The notes under the pieces are model-generated. The model ran no database searches. It was not told where the DNA came from and saw nothing but the letters and a program-made list of their open reading frames with translations. Position numbers and translations under genes: made by a program. From Olavius algarvensis Delta 4 endosymbiont (GTDB taxonomy: Bacteria; Desulfobacterota; Desulfobacteria; Desulfobacterales; CAJINA01), in contig CAJINA010000149.1 of the NCBI GenBank assembly GCA_905176665.1, positions 231,227-295,226 of the forward strand: 64,000 nucleotides of DNA, written 5' to 3'. Of the stretch, positions 42,437 through 51,867 are shown piece after piece. The first letter of the stretch is position 1, and the number at the start of each line of letters is the position of its first letter.

Positions 42437-43080
42437 GGTAGAAGGCTGAAGGCTGAAGAAACAACAGGTAAAAGGTATAAGGTAGAAGGAAATACAAGGG
42501 AGTCAGGAGTCTGGAGTCGGGAGTCAGAATGGCGATGTGGCTAACTGATTTTGTTTTATGGTCGTCATGCCGGACGCGATCCGGTATCCAGATGAGACTA
42601 TGGGCCGGAGATCAGGAAAAGCAAGGAGTCGGGTGTCTGGTGTCCGGGGGCAGAAAACCTAAAGCAAGGACATTTTGACAGGATCAACAGGATCTGCCGG
42701 ATAAAAGCCATGCGTGCGCGCCCCGGAAGGTCGCGCCCACGGGTTCCATTGCCTCCGGTAAATAACTGCACCTGTATTGCTATTATTGCGTTGAAGAATA
42801 TCGCGAATAGGTGGGTTGACTTGGAGTAACACCTTCGCGTAACGATTGAAACATTTTCAGTTTCTTCCGGGAACTGAAAATAGGTCTTAAATCATGTTAA
42901 TCCTGTAAATCCTGTCTAAAATAGGTTTTCGGTTCTTTCACGCGTAGCGGAGCCTGATATTATCTTGTCTGCTTTCGTCTGTGTGCGTCTGTGGCTAAAT
43001 TTGGGCTATAGGCTGGAGGATAAGATCAAGAGGCCGGACGTCGGACATCGGATATCTGATCTCCGGAAGTCATGCGGGTG
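42437..43080. repeat. Degenerate array and composite inverted repeat
   Basis: AAGGCTGAAGGCTGAAG and GAGTCAGGAGTCTGG arrays, CGGACGCGATCCGGTATCCAG, then a copy of the composite repeat (42665-43000) with CCTTCGCGTAACGATTG and CTGTGTGCGTCTGTGGC. No gene in these 640 bases. Confidence 0.75.
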
Positions 43081-43134
43081 ATCGGCCACATTAGCAATCA
43101 GGCTATATGACTGCTGTGGTGACAGGAAGAGGCA

Positions 43135-43281
43135 GTGCCCATAATCTATAAAATCATAGCCGCCATATTGACCTTGGCGGGAATCGTGCTGGTGGCCAAA
43201 TACGAGCGGCACCCTCTGGGCCTGGTGATGGTGATTGGCGGCCTTCTATTGGGTTTGGGAAAAGGGCTGCGTCCGAAATAG
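43135..43281 (+). CDS. Tiny membrane protein (48 aa)
   Basis: A GTG start at 43135 after AGGAAGAGG opens a 48-residue frame MPIIYKIIAAILTLAGIVL, a short basic turn (AKYERHP), LGLVMVIGGLLLGLGKG and LRPK. Two hydrophobic segments joined by a charged loop indicate a helical hairpin in the inner membrane. A strong terminator follows at once, and repeats flank it, so it is an isolated gene. The family is not recognised. It is supported by composition, ribosome site and terminator. Confidence 0.6.
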   Translation: MPIIYKIIAAILTLAGIVLVAKYERHPLGLVMVIGGLLLGLGKGLRPK

Positions 43282-43310
43282 AAAATCGCCAGGGCAAAGC
43301 GCATAGAGCA

Positions 43311-43358
43311 CAAAACCAGTTTGTCCTTGAAAATCAAGGGCGACTGGTTTTGTTTTTT
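43311..43358 (+). terminator. Rho-independent terminator
   Basis: CAAAACCAGT and ACTGGTTTTG with an inner pair CCTTGA/TCAAGG form a long stem followed by TTTTTT. It ends the 48-aa gene; the arms could also serve leftward transcription of the tRNA. Confidence 0.85.
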
Positions 43359-43398
43359 CCGATCTTTGACCCCGGACGTCTGACCTCGTGCAGTTGGG

Positions 43399-43473
43399 TG
43401 GTGGGCGATACTGGGTTTGAACCAGTGACTTCTACCGTGTGAAGGTAGCACTCTCCCGCTGAGTTAATCGCCC
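43399..43473 (-). tRNA. tRNA-Val (anticodon CAC)
   Basis: The reverse strand folds into a full cloverleaf of 75 nt with encoded CCA: acceptor GGGCGAT/ATCGCCC, D-arm ACTC AGCGGGA GAGT, anticodon stem CTACC/GGTAG with loop TTCACAC (anticodon CAC, codon GTG), variable AAGTC, T-arm ACTGG TTCAAAC CCAGT, ending ACCA. Confidence 0.96.
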
Positions 43474-43519
43474 GTATGCCGGTTGGCAGATTTCTCACAC
43501 CTATATCAATCCGTAACCG

Positions 43520-44235
43520 GATGTCAATAGGCTGCCGGTAGAAGGCTGAAGGGAAATCCGGAGTCGGGCGTCCGGAGTCAGGGGTCGGAGATCAGGAAAA
43601 GCAAGGAGTCGGGTGTCTGGTGTCCGGGGGCAGAAAACCCAAAGCAAGGGCATATTGACAGGATCAACAGGATCAACCGGATTGAAAACCTGTGAACGCA
43701 CCCCGGATGGCCGCACTCACGAGTCCCTTGCCTGCGGCAATAAAACCGAGATGTCAGGCGTCAGGGATCAGGTATCAGAAGGCCGAGTAACATACTGGTT
43801 TTGTATTTCGGTCGTCATCCCGGCGAAAGCCGGGATCCAGATGAGACGATGGCGCCGGAGATCTGTCGGTAAAGGATATCGGGAAAAGAAGGGTTGACTC
43901 AGAGTTACACCTCCGCGAAGCGGCTGAAACATTTTCAGTTTCTTCCGGGAACTGAAAATAGATCCTTAAGAACGGTTCTCAAGCCGTATAGGCGCAATCC
44001 GCGTCCAAATAGGGTTTTAGGTCTAAGGTTTAAGGTAGAAGGAAACACCAAGGAGTCAGGCGTCGGGAGTCGGGTAACCGGGGTCAAAAGATCTTTCTGA
44101 CTACGGTCTCCAGACCCCAGACTCCTGATAATTATGTTTGTGTCCGTCTGTGTGAGTCTGTGGCTGAAGCTGGTGTTAAGTTTTGGGCCTTTCCTGACTC
44201 CGGACCCCCGATCCCCGACCCCTGCTTTTTCACGC
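43520..44235. repeat. Degenerate arrays and composite inverted repeat
   Basis: Arrays (43540-43640, 44035-44230) flank a composite repeat (43645-44030) containing CATATTGACAGGATCAACAGG, CATCCCGGCGAAAGCCGGGAT, CACCTCCGCGAAGCGGCTG and CATTTTCAGTTTCTTCCGG. GGAGTCAGGCGTCGGGAGTCGG at 44050 is repeated from 41803. The AT-rich last 160 bases before 44402 probably carry the promoter of the kinase. Confidence 0.75.
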
Positions 44236-44401
44236 CACTTAGCCCGTTACTATTTGTTATTTTTCGTTATTTATTTCATGTTGGTGAGTTAAGTTTGCGC
44301 TTCATACTTTGTTCTGCTAATATTCCGCTAACATTTAGGCCTTATTCTGAATTCTTGGGGCTGTTTCTAATGATGAACAGTCCCTAACGCGATAATCTGA
44401 C

Positions 44402-46891
44402 ATGCCAAAACCTGGAAAAAGTGATCAATTATTGTTCGGCGAGGAGCTGCGGGTGATACACCACCTGTGGTATGAATTGGCGCTGAGCGAATCGATCGAA
44501 AACCTTGTGACCGTGGTGCACCGCCACATCCTCGATCTGTTGAAGCCGGACCTGGTGGTGGTCTACCAGCGTGACTGCGAGGTCCTGGTTTCAATGGGCG
44601 AAGCCCCCGCCGCCCCCCTTTTCAAACAGGACGCACCGGATACCAAGCGGCTCGGGCAGTGCCTTTGCGGCCTGGCCGCCCAGGAAAAAGAGAGCATCTT
44701 CTCCCAGGACATCCACAAGGATGTGCGCTGTACACTGCAAGAATGTAAAAATGCCGGGTTTCGATCTTTTGCCGCCATTCCGTTGATGGTCGGCGGTACG
44801 GTGATCGGTGTCCTGGGGCTGGCTTCCGCCGTGGAACGGGATTTTGCCAAGCAGGCCGGGCTGCTGGAAACTCTGGCCGCCCACATTGCCGTGGCCCTGA
44901 AAAACCGTCAGTTGCAGGAGCAGCTCACAGAAAAGGCGCACGAACTGTCCGCGAAAAATGAGACCGCCCTGGAAGCCCAGGCAGAGCTGTCTACCGAACA
45001 AAACCTGCTGCAGAGCGTGTTCGACAATGTCCTCATGGGCATCACGGTCTGGGACAAAGCGGGGAACCTGGTGCGGGCCAACCAGGGATTTTATGAATTG
45101 ACCGGCTATAGCCCGGATGACATCCGCAACCTGGATGACTGGTTTTTGCGGGCCTACCCGCATCCGGAATACCGGGGGGCTGTCATGGCCGAGTGGGATG
45201 AGGATGTTAAGGGCCCGGGCGTCGTCCGGGAGTTCAACGTGACCTGCAAGGACGACACCGTCAAGGCCATCGAGTTTCGGGCCGCCTTCCTGGCCGATGG
45301 CAATGCCCTGGTGACCTTGACCGACATGACGGAGCGCAATGAGCGCGAGGCCGCGCTGCGCGAGAGCGAAACCCGCTTTAGGGCCAACTTTCACAGTGCA
45401 CCGGTCGGCATGGCGGTCATCGATACCGAGCGCCGCTTTGTAGAAGTGAACCAGCAGATCTGCAATACCCTGGGGTACACCCCCGAAGAGCTGGTGGGAA
45501 AATCGTTCAACAGTTTCACCCACCCGGATGACCAGGACGGCGGACGGGAGCGCTGGGCCCAGTTGCTGGCCGGCGAAGTGGATTACAATCAGGGCGAGAA
45601 ACGCTACCTTCACAAGAGCGGCCGGACGATCTGGGCACTGGTGTCCAACACCCTGATCCGGGACAGCCACGGCCGGCCGGTCTCCTTCCTCTCCCACCTG
45701 ATGGATATCAGCGACCGCAAGCATGCCCCGGAGGAAAACCTGCGGCTGGAGCAACAGCTGCAACAGGCCCAGAAAATGGAGGCCATCGGGACCCTGGCCG
45801 GCGGTATCGCCCACGATTTCAACAACCTCATGATGGGGATCCAGGGGCGCGCCTCCCTGATGCGCCTGGATGTGGAGACGTCCCACCCCCATTTTGAGCA
45901 CCTGCGGGGCATCGAAGAGCATGTCCAGAGCGCGGCCGATCTGAGCCAGCAGCTTTTGGGTTTCGCCCGCGGCGGAAAATACGAGGTCAAACCGGCGGAC
46001 ATAAACGAGCTGATGCAGCATAGCGCCAACATGTTCGGCCGGACCCGCAAGGAGATCCGGATTCGGAGCAAGTTCGAGCAGCCGCCGCCGATCGCCAAGG
46101 TTGACAAGCGGCAGATCGAACAGTTGTTGCTGAACCCCTACGTCAATGCCTGGCAGGCCATGGGCGGCGGGGGCGAAATCTACCTGGCTACCTCGCGGAT
46201 CGACCTGGATGAGGAGTACTGCAAATCCTTCCAGGTGTCGCCCGGCTGCTATGTCCGCCTGTCGGTCACGGATACCGGGCACGGCATGCCCGATTCTGTC
46301 CAGCAGCAGATTTTCGACCCCTTCTTCACCACCAAGGCCAAGGGCCGGGGCACCGGTCTCGGTCTGGCCTCGGCTTACGGTATCGCCCGCAACCACAGCG
46401 GGATGATCACGGTCTACAGTGAACCCGGCCGCGGTTCAACCTTCAACATCTACCTGCCGGTCACCGACGAAGACGCCTGCCTGGATGTGCCCGGACCCGA
46501 GGACCTGGCCCTGGGAACGGAAACCATCCTTTTAGTGGACGACGAAGAGATCATCGCCGACGTGGGCCAGGAAATGCTGGCCAAGCTGGGGTATGACGTG
46601 CTGATTGCCCGGGGCGGTGAACAGGCCGTTGCCATGACCATGGAAAAAGGTCGTCAAATCGACCTGGTGATCCTCGACATGATCATGCCTGACATGGACG
46701 GCGGCCGGACCTTCGACGTCCTCCACGAACTGTGGCCCGACCTGCCGGTGATTCTCTCCAGCGGCTACGCCATCAACGGCCAGGCCACCGAGATCATGAC
46801 GCGCGGCTGCAATGGCTTCATTCAAAAACCCTTCAATATCTTTAAGTTGTCGCAGAAGATCAGGGGGATATTGGGTAAGGGTGAAGACTGA
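44402..46891 (+). CDS. Hybrid sensor histidine kinase (GAF-PAS-PAS-HisKA-HATPase-REC)
   Basis: An 829-residue cytosolic kinase without membrane spans. Order: GAF domain (about 20-180, with five Cys including [10 protein letters not shown] and RCTLQEC), coiled coil, PAS (about 200-310), PAS (about 320-440), HisKA with phospho-His in [13 protein letters not shown] (about 475), HATPase with N-box PYVNAWQAM and G-boxes DTGHGMPD and [10 protein letters not shown], and a C-terminal receiver ([10 protein letters not shown], phospho-Asp in [14 protein letters not shown], Lys in FIQKPF). Such kinases phosphorylate their own receiver and pass on to a phosphotransfer protein; none is encoded nearby. The Cys-rich GAF might sense redox or bind a metal cofactor. 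The ribosome site is weak. Confidence 0.95.
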   Translation: MPKPGKSDQLLFGEELRVIHHLWYELALSESIENLVTVVHRHILDLLKPDLVVVYQRDCEVLVSMGEAPAAPLFKQDAPDTKRLGQCLCGLAAQEKESIFSQDIHKDVRCTLQECKNAGFRSFAAIPLMVGGTVIGVLGLASAVERDFAKQAGLLETLAAHIAVALKNRQLQEQLTEKAHELSAKNETALEAQAELSTEQNLLQSVFDNVLMGITVWDKAGNLVRANQGFYELTGYSPDDIRNLDDWFLRAYPHPEYRGAVMAEWDEDVKGPGVVREFNVTCKDDTVKAIEFRAAFLADGNALVTLTDMTERNEREAALRESETRFRANFHSAPVGMAVIDTERRFVEVNQQICNTLGYTPEELVGKSFNSFTHPDDQDGGRERWAQLLAGEVDYNQGEKRYLHKSGRTIWALVSNTLIRDSHGRPVSFLSHLMDISDRKHAPEENLRLEQQLQQAQKMEAIGTLAGGIAHDFNNLMMGIQGRASLMRLDVETSHPHFEHLRGIEEHVQSAADLSQQLLGFARGGKYEVKPADINELMQHSANMFGRTRKEIRIRSKFEQPPPIAKVDKRQIEQLLLNPYVNAWQAMGGGGEIYLATSRIDLDEEYCKSFQVSPGCYVRLSVTDTGHGMPDSVQQQIFDPFFTTKAKGRGTGLGLASAYGIARNHSGMITVYSEPGRGSTFNIYLPVTDEDACLDVPGPEDLALGTETILLVDDEEIIADVGQEMLAKLGYDVLIARGGEQAVAMTMEKGRQIDLVILDMIMPDMDGGRTFDVLHELWPDLPVILSSGYAINGQATEIMTRGCNGFIQKPFNIFKLSQKIRGILGKGED

Positions 46892-47340
46892 AGTCACAAA
46901 AGCTATAAGGTAAAAGGTAGAAGGTATAAGGAAGACCACGGAGTCCGGGGTCTGGAGTCAGGAGTCGGGAAGGGCACGAGGACCGCGGTCGGAAGTCTGA
47001 TGTCGGAGCTCAGGATTTTTGCAAGGTGGGCCAGCCCAATACCCTTATCAGTAACTATTAGTAGAACAGTCTTTTCAATTCATATCCAGCCTATCTATTC
47101 ATTGACAAACAGCAGCTCTTAATGTTTGTTAAATCTCATAGGGTTTCAAGCTTCCAAACTACTAAATATGCCTATATCCATAGGGTCGGGACCCATGTAT
47201 TGTGGTTTGCCGCCCACTCGCGCTGCTCGTTCGACCAGGCTTCGCCTGAATCTACGACCCGGAAGGCAGGCATCCGGAGTCAGGAGTCGGTGATCTTTCG
47301 GACCCCAGACCCCTGACTCCCGATTCCCTTGATTTGACCC
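46892..47340. other. Intergenic gap with short repeat arrays
   Basis: AAGGTAAAAGGTAGAAGG and GGAGTCGGGAAGGGCACG arrays (46905-47010) and GGCATCCGGAGTCAGGAGTCGG with its complement (47268-47330) flank an AT-rich stretch (47040-47200) without a credible gene. Confidence 0.55.
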
Positions 47341-47377
47341 TTTGCGCTCTGCGAATTTATTGAAAACTGGAGGTGGA

Positions 47378-47926
47378 ATGAAAAAAAGTATTCTCGTAGG
47401 TCTGATTCTGGGCATGACCCTTACATTAACCGGTTGCTTTGCGACCTCGCTGCAGCCGACCCATGTGAGCCTGGCCCGCTGGGACATGGTGCAGGTCCGT
47501 TCGGATTCGCCGGTGGCCCTGATCAATGTCCAGGAAGCGGGCATGTCCATGGTCAAGGTCGGTGAAACCGACACCGCTACCGATCTTTCCCTCTGGTCCG
47601 CCCAGGCCATCGCCAATATCGGGACCTGGCTCAAGGCCTACAATGTCCACCTCAGCTCGGATGCCGTCAAGCAACTCAAGGTCTCCATCGTCGAGCCCAG
47701 CATCAGCCTCGCCAAGCACCTGCCCTGCGCCCGCCTTACGTTGAAGGTTGAAACTGAAAACGACATCACCAAAGCCTACCCGGTGGAAGGCTGCGCTTCC
47801 AACAACAACCGGGCCATCGGCTATGCCATCTCCTACGCCGTCATCGAGATGATCCGCGATCGCGATATTACCGAGTACATCGATCAGCGGTCTCCGCAGG
47901 CGGAGGCTGCGCAAGTCAGTCAGTAG
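47378..47926 (+). CDS. Small lipoprotein of unknown function
   Basis: GGAGGTGG precedes ATG 47378; the product has 182 residues. MKKSILVGLILGMTLTLTGC is a lipoprotein signal with lipobox LTGC (Cys20), followed by Phe-Ala, so outer-membrane sorting is likely. The mature part is soluble with LARWDMVQVRSDSPVAL, DATDLSLWSAQAIANIGTWLK-like helix and RLTLKVETENDITKAYPVEG. Two further cysteines (CARL, GCAS) may form a disulfide. I do not recognise the family. Confidence 0.78.
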   Translation: MKKSILVGLILGMTLTLTGCFATSLQPTHVSLARWDMVQVRSDSPVALINVQEAGMSMVKVGETDTATDLSLWSAQAIANIGTWLKAYNVHLSSDAVKQLKVSIVEPSISLAKHLPCARLTLKVETENDITKAYPVEGCASNNNRAIGYAISYAVIEMIRDRDITEYIDQRSPQAEAAQVSQ

Positions 47927-48690
47927 GTTGAAGGTATAAGGTTTAAGGTAGAAGGCTGAAGGCTGAAGAAACAACAGGCAAAAGGTATACGGTATAGGAT
48001 AGAAGGAAACGCCAGGGAGTCAGGGGTCAGGAGTCTGGTGTCGGGAGTCCGGGGGCAGAAAACTTAAAGCATGAATTTTCTGACACGGATTACACGGATT
48101 GCGCGGATGAAAACCTGTGAGTGCGTCCTGGGGGCCGCCCACACGGGGCCATTGCCTCCGGCAAAAAGGGATAGATGTCGGAGATCAGACATCTGAGGTC
48201 AGTAAGACCAAGATGTCCCAAGTTTGCAGTCAGGGATCGGATGTCAGAAAGCGATGTGGCGAACTGATCTTGTTTTATGGTCGTCATCCCGGCGAAAGCC
48301 GGGATCCAGATGAGACGATGGGGCCGGAGATCTGGCGGTAAAGGATATCGGGAAAAGAAGGGTTGGCTTGGAGTCACACCTCCGCGAAGCGGCTGAAACA
48401 TTTTCAATTTCACCAGGAATTGAAAATAGATCCTTAAGAACGGTTCTCAAGCCGTATAGGCGCAATCTGTGTAATCAGTGCAATCCGTGTCAAAAATAGG
48501 TTTTAAGGTTGAAGGCCGAAGGCTGAAGGTTTAATCCCGCAGAGCGGGACAACAACTTGCCCTTGTCTGTGTCTGTCCGTGTGCGTCTGTGGCTAAATTG
48601 GGTTTTTGGGCTATAGGCTGGAGGATAAGATCAAGAAGCCGGATATCTGACGTCTGATCTCTGACTTCTTGTTCTTCATGTCTGCGGCTA
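47927..48690. repeat. Degenerate arrays and composite inverted repeat
   Basis: The 780-base gap has AAGGTTTAAGGTAGAAGG arrays, a GTCAGG array, then the composite repeat (48070-48600) with CACGGATTACACGGATTGC, CATCCCGGCGAAAGCCGGGAT, CACCTCCGCGAAGCGGCTG and GTGTGCGTCTGTGGCTAAA. No gene is seen. Confidence 0.75.
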
Positions 48691-48705
48691 ATTAAAGGTC
48701 TTACC

Positions 48706-49941
48706 ATGAATTTAGATGTCGACTTTATCAGGACCCAATACCCCGTCTTCCAAAACCCCGACACCGCCCGCTGGGCGATGTTCGAAAACGCCGGCGGCTC
48801 CTACGTCCCCAGGCAGGTCATCGACCGCCTCCACGATTTTTTCCGCTACACCAAGGTCCAGCCCTACGGCCTGTTCGATTCGTCGGTGGTGGCCGGCGAG
48901 GCCATGGAAGCCGGCTACCGGGCCATGGCCGGCCTGCTCAACTGCGATCCGGACGCGCTGACCCTGGGGCCTTCCACCACCATGAACTTCTACGTCCTGG
49001 CCCAGGCGATCCGGCCCCTGCTCGAACCGGGCGACGAGATCGTTGTCACCAACCAGGATCACGAGGCCAACATCGGGTGCTGGCGGCGGTTGGAGGAGTT
49101 CGGGGCGGTGATCAAGGAGTGGCAGATCGACCCTCAGTCCGGCGAACTGGATATCGAAAAGCTCAAAGAGCTGGTCACCGAGAAAACCAAACTGGTCTGC
49201 TTCACCCTGTGCTCCAACATCGTGGGCACGATGAACGATTACCCGGCCATCTGCGAGATCGCCCACGCGGTAGACGCCCTGGCTATCGGCGACGGGGTCT
49301 CTTTTGCACCCCACCGGGTGTTGGACGTCAACTCCAGCGGGTTGGACATCTACTGCTTTTCCACCTACAAGACCTTCGGCACCCACATCGGCGTCATGTG
49401 GGGCCGGCAGGAGGTCCTCGACCAGCTCGAACCCCAGGGCCACTACTTCAACACGGATCTCCCCCACTACAAATTCAACCCGGCCGGGCCGCTGCACGCC
49501 GAGATTGCCGCCCTGGCCGGGATCGAAGAATACGTCGAAACGGTTTACCACCACCACTTCGAACAGTCCCACCACGATTTCCACACCCACGCCTGCAAGG
49601 TCTTCGACCTGTTCGCCGAACACGAAACCGTCCAGGCCAATCGGGTTCTGGAAGCCATCAAGGCCATTCCCGGTGCAAGGATCATCGGCCAGGATAAAGC
49701 TGAAATGGGTTCCCGGGCAGCGACGATCTCTCTCACGCTGGATGGCGTTGAATGCAGCGATGCGGTGAAGTTCCTCGTGAAAAAAGAAATCGCTTTGCGA
49801 AACGGGCATTTCTATGCGCTACGTTGTTTGGAGGCGCTGGGCATTGAAGATAGAGAAGAAGGCATCATCCGAATCAGCCTTGTTCACTATAACTCTGAGC
49901 AGGAAATCGACAGGTTGTTAGAAGGATTAAGCGGATTATAA
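48706..49941 (+). CDS. Class V aminotransferase / cysteine desulfurase-like protein (VC1184 type)
   Basis: A 411-residue PLP enzyme. It starts DVDFIRTQYPVFQNP and FENAGGSYVPRQV, has the cofactor-binding HEANIGCW region and the PLP Lys in FSTYKTFGTHIGVMWG (about 226). The C-terminus (EEGIIRISLVHYNSEQEIDRLL) is typical of the cysteine desulfurase-like subfamily named after VC1184. The Cys loop of IscS/SufS is not recognisable, so sulfur transfer is doubtful. The ribosome site is poor. Monocistronic. Confidence 0.9.
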   Translation: MNLDVDFIRTQYPVFQNPDTARWAMFENAGGSYVPRQVIDRLHDFFRYTKVQPYGLFDSSVVAGEAMEAGYRAMAGLLNCDPDALTLGPSTTMNFYVLAQAIRPLLEPGDEIVVTNQDHEANIGCWRRLEEFGAVIKEWQIDPQSGELDIEKLKELVTEKTKLVCFTLCSNIVGTMNDYPAICEIAHAVDALAIGDGVSFAPHRVLDVNSSGLDIYCFSTYKTFGTHIGVMWGRQEVLDQLEPQGHYFNTDLPHYKFNPAGPLHAEIAALAGIEEYVETVYHHHFEQSHHDFHTHACKVFDLFAEHETVQANRVLEAIKAIPGARIIGQDKAEMGSRAATISLTLDGVECSDAVKFLVKKEIALRNGHFYALRCLEALGIEDREEGIIRISLVHYNSEQEIDRLLEGLSGL

Positions 49942-50258
49942 ATTATGACTAAACTGCCAAAAAACAAGGGGCCTGTCGGGCGTAGCTTTAGCGAAGACTG
50001 ATACACTACAATTCAGTAGATGATGTTGATCGATTGGTAACCGGTTGAAAGGGGTTGTAATAAATTTACGTGAAAGCTGCATTCTAGGCGGAGCTTGAAA
50101 AGCGTATTCGGAACCTTCACTCTATATTGATCCGGCGGTTGTTAGAAAACCTTGCAAGGTGTGGAATGTTAGGGCGGATTCAACCATCGAAAAACCTACC
50201 GTGAGCCGCAAGCAGCCGGTATTCAGGCGGTTCACGAATATCATGAAAGGAGGTTACG
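49942..50258. other. Intergenic gap, no recognised feature
   Basis: About 315 bases without the repeats found elsewhere. The AAAGGAGG at the end is the ribosome site of the next gene. No RNA fold or small frame is convincing. Confidence 0.5.
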
Positions 50259-51089
50259 ATGACGGGGCATTATAGTAAGTTTGTGAACTATCAGGCCATC
50301 TTTATTCTACTGGGCATTCTTGTCTGCTCGCCGGCTTTCGGTAATGATGAAGTATCAGAAGGCGTGGAAGCCTGCCAGGGTGCTGAATCCAGGTGTACCA
50401 ATGCGTGTAAAACCAAGACGTTTGAAGATGACAAGGGCATCCATTTATGCCTGGCAAAGTGCCGGAAGCGTAGCTCGAAGTGTTTTCGCAAACTTTACAA
50501 AAGTATTTCAAATGCAAGAGTCAAAGCGGTCATGGACAAAAGGCGCACGGCCAACCTAACCTGCTATGAGAAACAAGACAAATGCAACTACAATTGTAAC
50601 CGGCGCTTTTCCGACGACGACGACGCCTTCGATGAGTGTTCCGATAACGTCTGCGCGAAAGACTACCGTATATGCTACGGCCGCGTGGTTTCAAGGTTTC
50701 CGCTACCTGAAATTGATGTCGGTGAATCCGGCGTGGATTGGAACAAATATCTTTATAAATGCAGGGTCGCCAATAGAAAGAAGGAGATAAGATGCATTGA
50801 AACAGAAGACGACGAAGATGAAAGTGTCTTTAAACGTTGCATTGATCGCGCGGCTGCTGAATATACACAGTGCACGGGGGCGATCCAGAGAAAAGTGGAC
50901 GATGAAAGGGAGCGGCGCATTGTGGAGAAACGTATGATGGGCATGGCGAAATGCGACAAGTCGGCCACGAAATGCTTTGCCGGGTGCGCAAGAAAAAGCG
51001 CTGAACAGCGGACGGACTGCCGCGAAACGTGCAACCAAAAGGAAACCCGATGCATGGTCAAGGTTTCGCGAAAATTTCCGCTTCAATAG
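50259..51089 (+). CDS. Secreted cysteine-rich protein with four helical-hairpin Cys repeats
   Basis: AAAGGAGG precedes the ATG. The 276-residue product has a signal peptide (AIFILLGILVCSPAFG). The mature part has four units with the Cys pattern C-x6-C-x3-C-x10-14-C-x3/4-C-x6-C: about residues 39-76, 102-140, 168-205 and 230-268. Unit 3 lacks the inner Cys of each arm but keeps the same total spacing (C-x10-C-x14-C-x10-C). The spacing suggests antiparallel helix pairs joined by disulfides, like CHCH-type hairpins. Lys, Arg, Asp and Glu abound. I know no named family with this repeat. It may bind metal or be an envelope structural protein. Confidence 0.8.
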   Translation: MTGHYSKFVNYQAIFILLGILVCSPAFGNDEVSEGVEACQGAESRCTNACKTKTFEDDKGIHLCLAKCRKRSSKCFRKLYKSISNARVKAVMDKRRTANLTCYEKQDKCNYNCNRRFSDDDDAFDECSDNVCAKDYRICYGRVVSRFPLPEIDVGESGVDWNKYLYKCRVANRKKEIRCIETEDDEDESVFKRCIDRAAAEYTQCTGAIQRKVDDERERRIVEKRMMGMAKCDKSATKCFAGCARKSAEQRTDCRETCNQKETRCMVKVSRKFPLQ

Positions 51090-51099
51090 GATCGGACCA

Positions 51100-51610
51100 A
51101 AAGCAGATGGACGCAAAACGGGGTCGGGGGAGGGTGAAGAGCCGGAAGTCGGAGGTCGGAAGTCCGAAGTCCGATTCACTTCACTCCCCTGGCGGGAGGG
51201 ATTAGAGGGAGGGGGAAGCGCTTGCTGATATCTGACGCCTGATATCTGACTTCTTGTTCTTAATCTCTGCGGCTAAGAGAGCTTTTAGCTTTTAGCAGTT
51301 AGGTGTTAGGAGTTCTCCCGCTTAGCGGGACTCAATTGTTGATCTTGTCTGTGTCTGTCCGTGTTCACCCAGTTAAATAGCTAAAGCTAAGATTTGAGAA
51401 GTACCCAAATCTTATTTAACAGGGTAAATCTGTGGCTGAACTAGGTTTTTAGGTTGAAGGCCGAAGGCTGAAGGGGTACCCGGGGATCAGGTGTCGGGAG
51501 TCCGGTGTCTGATGTGAAACCATGGCGTCGGGAGTCGGGTATCCGGGGCCAAAAGATCTTTCTGACCCCAGACCCCAGACTCCTGATAATTATGTCTGAT
51601 AGCTGACTTC
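51100..51610. repeat. Degenerate arrays and right part of a composite repeat
   Basis: GGTCGGAAGTCCGAAGTCCG arrays with CTCCCCTGGCGGGAGGG, then CTCCCGCTTAGCGGGA and TTGTCTGTGTCTGTCCGTG with a 59-bp palindrome nested in it (51367-51425), then further arrays. Around 51620-51867 the sequence is free of repeats and probably holds the ilvB promoter. Confidence 0.7.
51367..51425. mobile_element. 59-bp palindromic insertion, copy 1
   Basis: ACCCAGTTAAATAG at the left is inverted as CTTATTTAACAGGGT at the right, with AAGATTTG/CAAATCTT inside. It interrupts the repeat CTGTCCGTGT...CTGTGGC, which is continuous elsewhere. The same insertion in the same context occurs at 62287-62345. Confidence 0.65.
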
Positions 51611-51867
51611 TATGATCTAATCTCCACCGGCGCAGTTAACTAGCTCACCTTGCTTTGTTTTTCGGCGACTTGCCTTTTGTTTAAAATGCGCTACTTATTC
51701 TAAATACGACGGATGCGCGGTGCCCATCTGTTTTGTTGTTCGGTTTGCGCGGCAGGCCCAACGGCGGAAACCAACACCCTGTCTTGAATCGTGCGTCGCG
51801 TTCCAGGGCCCACTTCCCCGCAACAGCCGCCGGGAACAGACATCACACACAAGGGAAACAATCCGAT

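Noticed and set aside
44591..46396. 601-codon open frame on the - strand inside the histidine kinase
   Set aside because: It is the complement of a gene with all kinase motifs; the product has no recognisable domain.
51733..51867. Extended N-terminus of acetolactate synthase (45 extra codons)
   Set aside because: Homologs begin at MKGTELVLKAL; the upstream codons lack a ribosome site and family similarity.
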